A stretch of DNA of 17,090 bases from Bacteroidota bacterium (GCA_023417785.1 JAEZEH010000027.1:1-17090); one strand, 5' to 3'. Shown: positions 7,347 to 15,528, counted from the stretch's first letter. Notes: a model not told the origin generated them from the letters alone. Translations and numbers: made by a program.

Positions 7347-7443
7347 CGTCCATAATTCTGCTGAGGACAAGCCTTCTAACGAGTTCCCGCGACCGACGCC
7401 GCGGTTGTAAATAAAGTCCGGTAGAACGGCGGGGATTGATCAT

Positions 7444-8436
7444 CTATCTGAGTCTTGGGGACGGTGTACCGGTGCTTCCGTATCGTTTTCGATACTCGAC
7501 AGGAGTGAGGTCGGTGAATTTTTTAAAGACTTTTCTGAACGCATCGATGTCGCTGTAGCCCGTGTGAAAAATGATTTCATTAATGGTCTTACCGGTGGCC
7601 TCTAATTCCTTTTTCGCGTGCTCGACTTTGACGCGTTGTATATATTCCGTTACGGAGTTACCCGTGCGTTTCCGAAAATTTTGTTCAAAGGTCCTTCGAC
7701 TCATTCCAATTTTTTCGCATACCGATTCAACAGTGATCCATTTGTCGGGGTTCATTTCAATGAAATCCTGCGCCTCGAGGATGTTGACATCGTTATGACG
7801 CTTCTGGCCCATGAAAATGACAAAGGGATTTTGCGTTTTCCTGTCCATATCTATTTGAAACATTTTCGAAGCCAGGACAGCCATTTCGTGACCGAGATGT
7901 TTCTCAATTACATATAGGATGAGGTTCAGAAATGAGTATCCGCCACCGCAGGTATAGATACCGTTTTCATCAGTAATGATAGACTCCCCGATTATCTCAA
8001 CGTTCGGGTATGCGCACTGAAATTCGTGTTTTGCCGCCCAGTGAATTGAGCACCGCTTGTTATCCAGCAAACCCGTTGAGGCAACGACAAAAGCACCCAC
8101 ACAAAGACTCACGATCTCCGCACCCTTATTGTACTGATCGAGTATCCAGGCGCGATATGGCGCATTCACTTTCGCGGTAGCCGAGAAGTCCCCGCAAATT
8201 ATCGGCACAAAGATCACATCTGTTTGCTTAACGTCACACAGCGTCGTGTGAACGTTGACTGAGTATAGGCCGTTGTTTATTTGAGCAGGGCGCTTAACAC
8301 TGACAATGTCGACTTTATAGAAAGGCTCCTTTTTCTGGTATTTGAGAAAGTCATTGACGCGATTCAGGATCTGATAACAGCTATCAATGGAATTGAGCGT
8401 GGCGTCTTCAAGAGCAAGTATTGACAAGTGCTTCAT
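7444..8436 (-). CDS. GlxA-like transcriptional regulator (DJ-1/PfpI domain plus AraC HTH)
   Basis: A 330-residue regulator. Residues about 3-185 form a class I glutamine amidotransferase-like (DJ-1/PfpI) domain with Cys112 in the nucleophile-elbow context VSLCVGAF, followed by CSIHWAA, which corresponds to the usual TTHWAA. In this family the domain is thought to act as a ligand sensor rather than an enzyme. Residues about 222-320 hold the double AraC helix-turn-helix (ITVESVCEKIGMSRRTFEQNF; TINEIIFHTGYSDIDAFRKVFKKF, then the typical TPVEYRKRYG end). It is divergent from the VOC gene at 8545, with 108 bp between the two starts, and is the obvious candidate regulator of that gene and of itself. 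The ligand is unknown. Confidence 0.9.
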   Translation of the reverse strand: MKHLSILALEDATLNSIDSCYQILNRVNDFLKYQKKEPFYKVDIVSVKRPAQINNGLYSVNVHTTLCDVKQTDVIFVPIICGDFSATAKVNAPYRAWILDQYNKGAEIVSLCVGAFVVASTGLLDNKRCSIHWAAKHEFQCAYPNVEIIGESIITDENGIYTCGGGYSFLNLILYVIEKHLGHEMAVLASKMFQIDMDRKTQNPFVIFMGQKRHNDVNILEAQDFIEMNPDKWITVESVCEKIGMSRRTFEQNFRKRTGNSVTEYIQRVKVEHAKKELEATGKTINEIIFHTGYSDIDAFRKVFKKFTDLTPVEYRKRYGSTGTPSPRLR

Positions 8437-8440
8437 TTAT

Positions 8441-8471
8441 CAAATGTACCACAACCAGTTGGCGCAATCAA
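8441..8471 (-). promoter_or_regulatory. Near-consensus promoter of the GlxA-like regulator, almost leaderless
   Basis: Read on the minus strand, TTG (8471-8469), a 20-bp spacer and TACATTTG (8448-8441) match the Bacteroidota promoter form exactly. With the usual few bases from the -7 box to the start of transcription, the message would begin at or within a base or two of the ATG at 8436, giving a leaderless or nearly leaderless mRNA. Confidence 0.7.
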
Positions 8472-8495
8472 CAGGTAAGTTTGTCGCTTGCGCCA
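8460..8495. promoter_or_regulatory. 8-bp inverted repeat in the divergent control region
   Basis: TGGCGCAA (8460-8467) and TTGCGCCA (8488-8495) are perfect inverted copies with 20 bases between them, so the centres are 28 bp apart, a little under three helical turns. One arm lies between the -33 and -7 elements of the regulator's promoter; the other lies upstream, towards the VOC gene. This is where an AraC-type dimer controlling both genes might bind. Binding is inferred, not shown. Confidence 0.45.
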
Positions 8496-8519
8496 TGCCC
8501 TTCGGCTTTTGAGACGGTG

Positions 8520-8527
8520 TATCTTTG
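8520..8527 (+). promoter_or_regulatory. -7 box for the VOC gene
   Basis: TATCTTTG matches TAnnTTTG and lies 17 bases before the ATG at 8545. No TTG sits at the ideal -33 distance, so the promoter may need an activator such as the divergent AraC-type regulator. Confidence 0.5.
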
Positions 8528-8544
8528 ATAAAAATAAATATCAT

Positions 8545-8883
8545 ATGAGAGCGATAGAAATCATTATGCTTCCTGTAACGGATAGATTGAAGTCAAAAGA
8601 ATTTTACAACAAATTGGGCCTGGCGACACTGGTGGAATCGAAAGATGCTCACGGGGATCCATGGATTCAGGTGGGCTTTACGGATCAGCATACAACGCTT
8701 TCCCTTGCAGGTTTTCACGGTATTATCTGTACTACTGACGACATCGAGAAAGAACGGGAAGAGCTGAGCAGAAAAGGCATAGAACTCGGGAAGACAGATG
8801 TTACGCCTTATGGAAAGTTTGCATGGTTGAAAGACCCCGATGGAAACGGAATATGTCTTCGTGAAGCACCGGGGTCAGTCTGA
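8545..8883 (+). CDS. Small VOC-superfamily (glyoxalase/bleomycin-resistance fold) protein
   Basis: A 112-residue single-domain cytoplasmic protein with the paired beta-alpha-beta-beta-beta pattern of the vicinal oxygen chelate superfamily: AIEIIMLPVTDRLKSKEFYNKLGL at the start and FAWLKDPDGNGICLRE at the end, the latter being the typical closing strands. I prefer ATG 8545 over TTG 8488 because the fold begins there, the earlier start lies within the inverted repeat, and a -7 box lies between. The usual metal-binding His in the first strand is not present (Met instead), while the last-strand Glu is, so classical glyoxalase activity is doubtful. Members of this subfamily often bind small molecules or confer resistance. 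The divergent GlxA-like regulator probably controls it. Confidence 0.85.
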   Translation: MRAIEIIMLPVTDRLKSKEFYNKLGLATLVESKDAHGDPWIQVGFTDQHTTLSLAGFHGIICTTDDIEKEREELSRKGIELGKTDVTPYGKFAWLKDPDGNGICLREAPGSV

Positions 8884-9109
8884 TCGTGGATCATCTGTAA
8901 TACCAATCCCGGACCCGGTTGGAAGGTAAAACTACTTCACCGTAAGAAGTGCCTCCGGGTACCGACTTACGCGCTTCTCTGCTCAGCGATGAACGGTGCA
9001 TGTCACCCCGAACGCAGCACCAGCCTTCCAGAATGCGTTGGGGTAAACGTACCATGAGCATATACGCCCGTGTGGACAGTTGACACGCACCGAACTGCGC
9101 ATTCAAGCC

Positions 9110-10276
9110 TCACTCAAACCACTGTGCCAGGTGGTCCATTGGATCAGGTAATTCTTCCTCCGTCACGGACGGATAACGCTGGTAAACGATCTGATACGTC
9201 TCTTCGGCACCAACGTTAAAGATCAGCAGGTGACAAGTGTTTACAAAACTTCCCGATGGCGGCGTCGGTCCGAATTTAGGCACGGCCACCTCTGTCGTGA
9301 TTTTAATGGTATTGTCTCCCGACGCGTAATCATGGGTTCCGGTTTTCGTGAATGCCGTATATTCGCGGTCGTAATAAGCGAACAAATCACATATCCTCGA
9401 TTTTTGGGGGACGAAATTTGATGTCAGTGATGCGCTGTAGTGAATGAAGTTTCCACTTTGGAACACGAACAGATAATCATACGCCCGAAGGTAGTACGCG
9501 CCATTTATAAAAACCTTTTTATAGGTCGGGTTTTGCCAGTTGCACATTCCAAACATGGTCGTATCGCCAGGATATACTTCGATCAGCCCGAAGTCAGGGT
9601 CTTCAATACAACATTTGCCATAATCATAACCACCTGCACCTTCCGAGAACGTTGCACTGAACCATGGTGCCGTCACCTGGAATAGATCACCCTGGTAGTT
9701 ATAACCAAGCGTGTGCATCCACTTCCATGCATCCACGGGCGTATAGATGTCACAAACATCTCCGGGATCCTCTATCGTGACGCGCCTTGTGAACTGATCG
9801 AAAGGCGTTCCATCAGGGCCGTGTGGCTGGATGATTATTTCAATGGTATAAGGATACAACAACTCTTCTTCCGGCGTTTCGACACCAATATAAAAAACAT
9901 CGACAGTGTCTTTGCTTTCGCCACCGGAGGCCGTTACATCATAATAGGCTTCTTCATCGGCGCCGCTAACCTGCACGTTGAATCCTGTTATCGGAAACGC
10001 AGCATCGTGCAATACACTTATCCGGGCCCGGTACGGATTGTCTTTGACAAGGTATATCGTATCCGGCACATTGATCCGAAGCGCACCCTCTGGTGCCACT
10101 GGCAATGCTCCGGTTATCTTTGTGGAATTTTCAAATGCCAGAAAGTCGCTCACGTCACCAGCCTGCCCGGGTCCTTCTCCGCCAGGATCAATTCGATCTT
10201 CACAACCCCAGAATCCGATCACAAGCAAAAGCGACAGCCCGGTGATCCACTTTTTTATGTCAGTGTTGTCATACAT
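9110..10276 (-). CDS. Unrecognised lipoprotein, 388 residues
   Basis: I do not recognise the family. The N-terminus is a lipoprotein signal: KKW, a hydrophobic stretch LSLLLVIGFWG, then Cys25 followed by EDRID, an acidic start resembling the surface-export signals described in Bacteroidota. Residues about 60-175 look like a beta-sandwich module (ITGFNVQVSGADEEAYYDV ... YTIEIIIQPHG ... RRVTIEDPGD). Residues about 176-370 are aromatic- and Cys-rich, with six further Cys including a CC pair (KCCIED), which suggests disulfides outside the inner membrane. No SusC/SusD partner, enzyme motif or anchor domain is visible. ATG 10276 is well supported by an AAGGAGGG four to five bases upstream on the minus strand. 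It stands alone, 413 bp from the next minus-strand gene. Confidence 0.8.
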   Translation of the reverse strand: MYDNTDIKKWITGLSLLLVIGFWGCEDRIDPGGEGPGQAGDVSDFLAFENSTKITGALPVAPEGALRINVPDTIYLVKDNPYRARISVLHDAAFPITGFNVQVSGADEEAYYDVTASGGESKDTVDVFYIGVETPEEELLYPYTIEIIIQPHGPDGTPFDQFTRRVTIEDPGDVCDIYTPVDAWKWMHTLGYNYQGDLFQVTAPWFSATFSEGAGGYDYGKCCIEDPDFGLIEVYPGDTTMFGMCNWQNPTYKKVFINGAYYLRAYDYLFVFQSGNFIHYSASLTSNFVPQKSRICDLFAYYDREYTAFTKTGTHDYASGDNTIKITTEVAVPKFGPTPPSGSFVNTCHLLIFNVGAEETYQIVYQRYPSVTEEELPDPMDHLAQWFE

Positions 10277-10279
10277 AAA

Positions 10280-10302
10280 CCCTCCTTTTTTCTTCGAAGG
10301 TA
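10280..10302 (-). promoter_or_regulatory. Strong Shine-Dalgarno and weak -7 box for the 388-residue lipoprotein
   Basis: On the minus strand AAGGAGGG (10287-10280) lies three bases before the ATG at 10276. Most genes in this window have no such site, and Bacteroidota seldom rely on them. TACCTTCG (10302-10295), one mismatch from TAnnTTTG, lies just upstream; if used, the leader would be very short and would consist mostly of the ribosome site. Confidence 0.55.
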
Positions 10303-10689
10303 GAGCGGTTTGGGATGCCAGATATTTCGAATGAGCAACTGGCGTGTCTCGGTGTACAACTGGCGGATTTTGCCCGGGTGGTTAACGCTTCTTGCAGTGT
10401 CTTGTTTACTCGTTGATGAGCATGGCCGTAAAACCGTTAATTATTCCTGCGCGAACCATAAGCCTGTCGGCCTTAGCTGATCATCGCTATCTACCATGTC
10501 TGGCAGGTTTATTCAGGACGTCAACGTCATCAACACGGCGGTGCTTAAGGCAATGGCTTTCGGTGTTTCGTTAATCTTTCGAGTGTTATGGCAAACTTCT
10601 CCATGGAATATGAATCTTCCGAATCATGTATCCGGTATGCGCAAGGTATGCAGTCTCGTGTAGTAGTTCAGCCGTTGCGGTTATTGGCA
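10303..10689. other. Gene-free spacer with a 9-bp direct repeat
   Basis: I see no gene in this gap between two minus-strand genes; the short plus-strand frames at 10392 and 10588 have no protein-like features. The one repeat I notice is CAACTGGCG at 10336-10344 and 10357-10365, with starts 21 bp apart (two helical turns), 60-90 bp upstream of the lipoprotein start. No terminator for the permease-side transcript or other site is clear. Confidence 0.45.
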
Positions 10690-13107
10690 TCACTCCATCC
10701 TGAGATTATCCACAGGATTTGTATTGGCCGCCTTCAACGTCTGCGAGAAAACGGTTGTCAGCCCAAGGACTAACACCACCGCCAGGCTTATGACGATATC
10801 AAAAAGACCGATGGGTGCATGATAATACTGTGCCTCCTGCAACATAAGCTCCATCAAAATGTACACGCCTGGAATGGTGACGATACCTGCGATGGCCAGC
10901 AGCACAATGAAGTCTCTCGACAACAGGTACACCAGACTTTCGGATGAAGCACCCATCACCTTCCGGATGCTCACTTCTTTCACCCGGTTTTTGACCGTAA
11001 ACACGACCGTACCCAACAAACCCAGACAGGCGATCGTGATGGCCAGCAATCCCAAAAATCCCCACATCTTCACAATGCTGTCGTAAAAAGCGTAGGCACC
11101 GCGGATCTGGTCGGCGAGGAATTCGGCTTTGAATAGGGTGCCATTGCCCACAGGCTTCCAGGCGGCCTCCATTTCCAAAAAAGCCTGGTGCTCGTTGGTT
11201 GATTGAAGGTGGAAATTCGCATAACGTAAATTCGCCGGCGCATATTCGAAGAAGAAGTTACCAACGGGAGATTGCAGGCTTGCGTAATGGAAATCTTTCA
11301 AAATGCCCGCCACGCGCACTTCTCTTTTGTCGGGCAGGACCACTATCTGATCGATGGCCCCGGAGGCGTCGCCGGGATTCAGATTTTTTGCGAATACTTC
11401 ATTGATGATGATCAAACGCGAGTTCTCGCCAGCGTCGCTGGTGAAGTTCCTTCCGAGTACAAGATGCAGACCCATGTTTGTTATAAAGTTCTCATCGATG
11501 GCCATCAGACTCGCGTACAGGGAATCCGGACGGTCAATCCGCTTCACATACAACCCTGGTATGTCTCCGGCTCCGAGTGAGTGCGACGACATCGATACCA
11601 GAGAAACGAAGGAGAGGTTTCCAAGTTGATTTTTGACCAATTGCGGATCCGCCTGTTGAAGATCCACGTTAAGTATCTTCTCCTGGTCAAATCCGAAATC
11701 GTAATTAACGGAGTACCGATACTGCTGCACCATGATCACGACGGCCATGGTAAAACCCAGCGACAGGATGAATTGAGACGTGATTACGATTTTGCGTAGT
11801 GTAAACCGGCTTCCCTTTTTTGTTCGTGACTCGTTCCCTTTTAAGGCATGGATGGGACCGATTTTCGAAAAATGGAGCGCGGGTACAATGCCGGCAACAC
11901 AGCCAACCAGGAGGGCGAAGAATAAGAAACCAATAAACGTTCCCACGGTTGGATTCAGATCCACCATGTCAAGTTCGCCGGTAATCGCCAGGGTTTCATC
12001 GCGAATGATCTCGAAGAAAAAATACGACAGTGTTACCGCCAGCAGCATAATGATCGTGCTTTCCATCACAAACTGCATAAAGATCTGCTTCCTTTGTCCG
12101 CCCATCACCTTACGCACGCCGATCTCTTTCATGCGTCTGAGTGATTGAGAGACCGCAAGGCTAACGTAGTTGCTGCACGCCGCGAAGAGTATTAGCATGG
12201 GCAGAACCCCCATGAGCAGCATTTCCTGGTAACTCCATTCGTTCCCGAGGTCATTGTCCAACTCCGGCCCGGGAACAATCTTAGTGAGCGGTTGAAGCCC
12301 GAACGAAGCCTGGAACTCCGGTGTCTTATACTTTTCTTTGGCAACACCATTGAGGAACGCCTCAATGGCAGCGGCACTCGAATTGTCAGAAAACTGCAGG
12401 TAAGTGTATGAGTTGTAGAAGTTATTCCAGGTCTTTTCTTCCTCTATGAAAGCAGGACCATGATAAGATGTGAGCGTGGCGAACGAGACCAACGCCTCGA
12501 CTTTCAGGTGCGTATTCTTCGGCATGTCATGCGCCACACCTGTGATCATTACATCACCGTAAGGCTCCATGAATACCAATTCACCCATCGGATCCTTGTC
12601 ACCGAAGATCCTGGCAGCCGCGGACTCGGTAATAACCATCGTATTGGGTTTTGCAAGGGATGTAGCGGGGTTGCCCTGCAGCAGTGGAAAGGTAAACATC
12701 GAAAGATAGTCCGCATCCACAAAGTGCTTTTTGAGAGCAAAGTTGGTATCTCCATAACGAACATCCTGGTTAGCCGAGCGGTGAATACGTACAACCTTTT
12801 CCAAACCGCTGAAATTGCCTTTCAGGAGTTGAGCTGTGCCGACGGGCGCCGATGCGAAAGAAGGATTCTCCTGCCGATCCCGGACGTGCGTGATCACCCG
12901 GTATATGTTCTTCTTATTTGAATGAAAGTTGTCGAATTGGAAAATGAATACCACCATGGCCACATAGAGCAGGTTGAGCGACATGCCCAATGCCAGACCA
13001 AAGACATTTAACGTTGTGAAAAACTTATTCTTCGAAAGGTTCCGCGTGGCGGTCTTGAAATAATTCCTGAACATGGCGGGGTTGAACAGGCTGCGTTCAT
13101 TTTTCAT
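10690..13107 (-). CDS. ABC transporter permease, MacB/FtsX type with two FtsX repeats
   Basis: An 805-residue inner-membrane protein. Order of parts: a short cytoplasmic N-terminus (MFRNYFKTATRNLSKNKFF), TM1 (about 34-57), a MacB-type periplasmic domain (to about 285), three membrane segments around LLMGVLPMLILFAACSNYVSLAV, then a fourth near residue 430 (ITSQFILSLGFTMAVVIMV), a second periplasmic domain, and a final three-segment FtsX unit ending NPVDNLRME. The paired coupling motifs RRMKEIGVRKVMGG and NRVKEVSIRKVMGA show the two FtsX repeats. Length and layout are typical of the large Cytophagales permease family. Such proteins work with a LolD/MacB-like ATPase to move or release substrates or to relay signals mechanically, but no ATPase gene is present here, so the partner must be elsewhere. 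The substrate is unknown. A start at the internal Met12 is also possible. Confidence 0.92.
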   Translation of the reverse strand: MKNERSLFNPAMFRNYFKTATRNLSKNKFFTTLNVFGLALGMSLNLLYVAMVVFIFQFDNFHSNKKNIYRVITHVRDRQENPSFASAPVGTAQLLKGNFSGLEKVVRIHRSANQDVRYGDTNFALKKHFVDADYLSMFTFPLLQGNPATSLAKPNTMVITESAAARIFGDKDPMGELVFMEPYGDVMITGVAHDMPKNTHLKVEALVSFATLTSYHGPAFIEEEKTWNNFYNSYTYLQFSDNSSAAAIEAFLNGVAKEKYKTPEFQASFGLQPLTKIVPGPELDNDLGNEWSYQEMLLMGVLPMLILFAACSNYVSLAVSQSLRRMKEIGVRKVMGGQRKQIFMQFVMESTIIMLLAVTLSYFFFEIIRDETLAITGELDMVDLNPTVGTFIGFLFFALLVGCVAGIVPALHFSKIGPIHALKGNESRTKKGSRFTLRKIVITSQFILSLGFTMAVVIMVQQYRYSVNYDFGFDQEKILNVDLQQADPQLVKNQLGNLSFVSLVSMSSHSLGAGDIPGLYVKRIDRPDSLYASLMAIDENFITNMGLHLVLGRNFTSDAGENSRLIIINEVFAKNLNPGDASGAIDQIVVLPDKREVRVAGILKDFHYASLQSPVGNFFFEYAPANLRYANFHLQSTNEHQAFLEMEAAWKPVGNGTLFKAEFLADQIRGAYAFYDSIVKMWGFLGLLAITIACLGLLGTVVFTVKNRVKEVSIRKVMGASSESLVYLLSRDFIVLLAIAGIVTIPGVYILMELMLQEAQYYHAPIGLFDIVISLAVVLVLGLTTVFSQTLKAANTNPVDNLRME

Positions 13108-13587
13108 AGCAGATGGCTTGATTACGTTTCCCCGGGCGCCACCTTCTGAAAACCAGCCGCGCAGGAAAACTGAAATTAAATAAAATGATCACAATCCCAA
13201 AATACGGCGGGTTGCCAGTTTCGAAAGAGGGTGGAATGGCTTCGTGATACGGAGTCCGTCAGGAATGGCTATCATATGGGCCAGATAACCCAACAACATA
13301 ATCTCTGAAATCCTTCCGGATCCAAAACGTGCCGCTGCCAATAACGCCCGGCAACAATTGGCGGCAACTTCTTTGGTGAAGCCCGGGAGCACAAAACGAC
13401 GGAATCAAACAAAGATGTGCGCGAGCATATCGTCAGGAGCAATTTTTCAAGCATAATTCTTTTTATAACCTTAGTGGAACACGCTTGATCCATTCGCATG
13501 ATCAGTGATTTGAATACAAGGTTCATGGCTTTGCATACAAAGGCTATCAGCCTGCTGCCGACCTTTGATCCATTAACATATACGCAA
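13108..13587. other. Spacer between divergent permease and aldo/keto reductase genes
   Basis: No convincing gene. The frame continues upstream of the reductase to ATG 13498, but that added sequence is not part of the family fold. An imperfect inverted repeat lies at 13331-13365: GCCGC-tg-CCAAT and ATTGGCGGC, with a two-base bulge. GACCTTTG (13560-13567) is one mismatch from the -7 box and sits 20 bases before ATG 13588, but no well-placed TTG accompanies it. Confidence 0.5.
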
Positions 13588-14592
13588 ATGAAAATGAAGA
13601 CATTGAAATTGGGAACGCATGGACTAACCGTGCCTGTGATCGGTCTTGGCTGCATGGGGATGACAGGATTTGAAGAAGGGAACATATATGGACCGGCAGA
13701 CGAAAAGGAAGCTATAGCCACCATCCATGGTTCACTGGAGCTCGGCGGCAATTTTCTCGACACGGCTGATTTGAATGGACCATTTAGAAATGAACAACTT
13801 ATCTCCAAAGCGATTGCAGGCAACCGCGACAAATATATCATCGCTACGAAGTTTGGTTGGGAAATCAATGATGATGAAAAGGTAACCTGGGCTATCAATG
13901 GTAAAAAGGAGTATGTAAAGAAAGCGGTAGAACGTTCACTTAAGAATCTGAAAACTGATTTTATCGATCTCTATTACATGCATCGCCTGGACAAGAACAC
14001 ACCAATCGAAGAAACGGTGGGAGCGATGAGTGAATTAGTCAGGGAAGGCAAGATTGGATATCTCGGTTTATCGGAAGTGTCCTCCGAAACAGTGATGCGC
14101 GCAAACGGCGTTCATCCTATTACTGCTGTACAAAGTGAATACTCGTTATTCGAACGCACTGTCGAAGAGCGGGGTATCCTGGAAACACTGAATAAAATTG
14201 GTGTGGGGTTTGTTGCATACTCGCCGCTTGGCCGTGGCTTCCTGACGGGTCAGATCAAAAGTATCGATGATTTGCCGAAAGATGATTTTCGCAGAGCAAT
14301 CCCGCGTTTTCAGGAAACTCATTTCCATAAGAATATGGAATTAGTGAAAGCCATAGAGGCAATGGCGATCGAAAAGGAAGTCACACCATCACAGTTGGCT
14401 CTTGCCTGGATTATCAGCAAGGGATTTGTTCCAATTCCGGGTACCAAACGCAGAAAGTATCTGGAGCAGAATATCGCGGCCTCAGAGATCATTTTTAATG
14501 ACGCAGACCTTTTAAAGCTGGAGAGCATTGTGCCGCTGGGAACAGATACCGGAATGCCTTATGACGAGTTTAGTATGAACCTGATTGATTGA
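13588..14592 (+). CDS. Aldo/keto reductase family protein with the catalytic Tyr replaced by Asn
   Basis: A 334-residue protein with the AKR (beta/alpha)8 barrel, expected to use NADPH. I take ATG 13588 (MKMKTLKLGTHGLTVPVIGLGCMGM), where the family normally begins, rather than ATG 13498. Family marks include YGPADEKEAIATIHGSLELG, FLDTADLNGPFRNEQL, IIATKFGW, the DLYYMHRLD strand, AVQSEYSLFER, AYSPLGRGFLTG and the cofactor region IPGTKRRKYLEQN. Of the catalytic tetrad, Asp58, Lys88 and His132 are present, but the Tyr five residues after the Asp (usual DTAEVYG) is Asn63 (DTADLNG, codon AAT). A single T-to-A change from TAT would give this. The closest subfamily is the one related to YajO/AKR13-type enzymes. 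Reductase activity is therefore doubtful; the substrate is unknown. An AraC regulator follows 39 bp downstream on the same strand, probably co-transcribed. Confidence 0.9.
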   Translation: MKMKTLKLGTHGLTVPVIGLGCMGMTGFEEGNIYGPADEKEAIATIHGSLELGGNFLDTADLNGPFRNEQLISKAIAGNRDKYIIATKFGWEINDDEKVTWAINGKKEYVKKAVERSLKNLKTDFIDLYYMHRLDKNTPIEETVGAMSELVREGKIGYLGLSEVSSETVMRANGVHPITAVQSEYSLFERTVEERGILETLNKIGVGFVAYSPLGRGFLTGQIKSIDDLPKDDFRRAIPRFQETHFHKNMELVKAIEAMAIEKEVTPSQLALAWIISKGFVPIPGTKRRKYLEQNIAASEIIFNDADLLKLESIVPLGTDTGMPYDEFSMNLID

Positions 14593-14631
14593 AAAAGCGT
14601 TAAGGTAAGTTAGTGTAGTAAAATCTTTAGT

Positions 14632-15528
14632 ATGAACACAATCCGATCGGTTTCAGAATTTCATCGTTTGCTCAGTTTGCCAGCACCGCGGCACCCGTTG
14701 GTGAGTGTCATTAATCTGACCGAAAGCGTATTCCTGGAAGATGATGTCTGGAAAGGCTTTGTTAATCGGTTTTATTGCGTCGCGCTGAAGCGTGATGCAA
14801 AAGGTAAAATTAAGTATGGTCAGCAGCATTACGACTATGACAAAGGTGTGCTGAGTTTCACTGCACCGAATCAGGTACAATATCTCGATCTTCAGACGGT
14901 GGAATGTGGATCGGGATACCTGCTGATCTTTCATCCTGATTTTCTCCTTACGCACTCCCTGGCGAATACCATCGGCAACTACGGATTTTTTTCATATTCG
15001 GTCAATGAGGCCCTACATTTGTCCGCTGAAGAAGAGGACGATCTGATAACCATCCTGAACAAGATTGATAAGGAATGTCAGCACATTGACAAGCACACGC
15101 AGGAAATTATTCTCTCTCAAATAGAATTACTGCTTAATTATTCGAATCGATTTTACGAGCGCCAGTTTATTACGCGAAAAAATCATAACAATCAATTGCT
15201 GGCGAGGTTTGAGCAAATCATCACCGAGTATTTCGATACAGATACCCCATCTCAAAATGGATTATTGACTGTCCAGTATATCGCATCGCAGATGAACCTA
15301 TCTGCCAATTATTTAAGTGACTTGCTGAGAATACATACGGGCCAGAATACACAGCAGCATATTCATGAGAAACTGATTGAGAAGGCGAAAGAGAAATTAG
15401 CCACGACTTCATTGTCAGTGAGCGAAATTGCTTTTGCTCTCGGATTCGAGCACTCTCAATCTTTCAGTACTCTGTTCAAGAAAAAAACAAACGTATCTCC
15501 TGTGCAATTCCGGCAGTCGTTCAATTAA
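14632..15528 (+). CDS. AraC-family transcriptional regulator
   Basis: A 298-residue regulator. The N-terminal part (about 20-140) is the ligand-binding, cupin-like domain seen in Bacteroidota AraC proteins (GFVNRFYCVALKRDAKGKIKYGQQHYDYDKGVLSFTAPNQ pattern, only partly conserved between members). The C-terminal 95 residues contain two helix-turn-helix motifs: LTVQYIASQMNLSANYLSDLLR, and LSVSEIAFALGFEHSQSFSTLFKKKT followed by the standard SPVQFRQSFN end. The 39-bp gap to the upstream aldo/keto reductase suggests one transcript and a regulatory link between the two. It converges on the SDR gene with 80 bp between stop codons; I see only a weak stem (15543-15565) and no clear terminator there. 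Confidence 0.9.
   Translation: MNTIRSVSEFHRLLSLPAPRHPLVSVINLTESVFLEDDVWKGFVNRFYCVALKRDAKGKIKYGQQHYDYDKGVLSFTAPNQVQYLDLQTVECGSGYLLIFHPDFLLTHSLANTIGNYGFFSYSVNEALHLSAEEEDDLITILNKIDKECQHIDKHTQEIILSQIELLLNYSNRFYERQFITRKNHNNQLLARFEQIITEYFDTDTPSQNGLLTVQYIASQMNLSANYLSDLLRIHTGQNTQQHIHEKLIEKAKEKLATTSLSVSEIAFALGFEHSQSFSTLFKKKTNVSPVQFRQSFN

Noticed and set aside
7387..7404. CCGCG/CGCGG stem as a terminator between the convergent genes
   Set aside because: Five base pairs, an eight-base loop and no T-run on either strand.
9713..10303. 196-codon plus-strand frame opposite the lipoprotein
   Set aside because: It is antisense to a well-supported minus-strand gene with lipobox and Shine-Dalgarno; the sequence has no recognisable features.
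13498..13587. Upstream ATG 13498 as the start of the aldo/keto reductase
   Set aside because: The added 30 residues precede the family's usual MKMKTLKLG start and are neither a signal peptide nor a known domain.
13272..13898. 208-codon minus-strand frame overlapping the aldo/keto reductase start
   Set aside because: It is antisense to the conserved N-terminus of the reductase and lacks any family resemblance.
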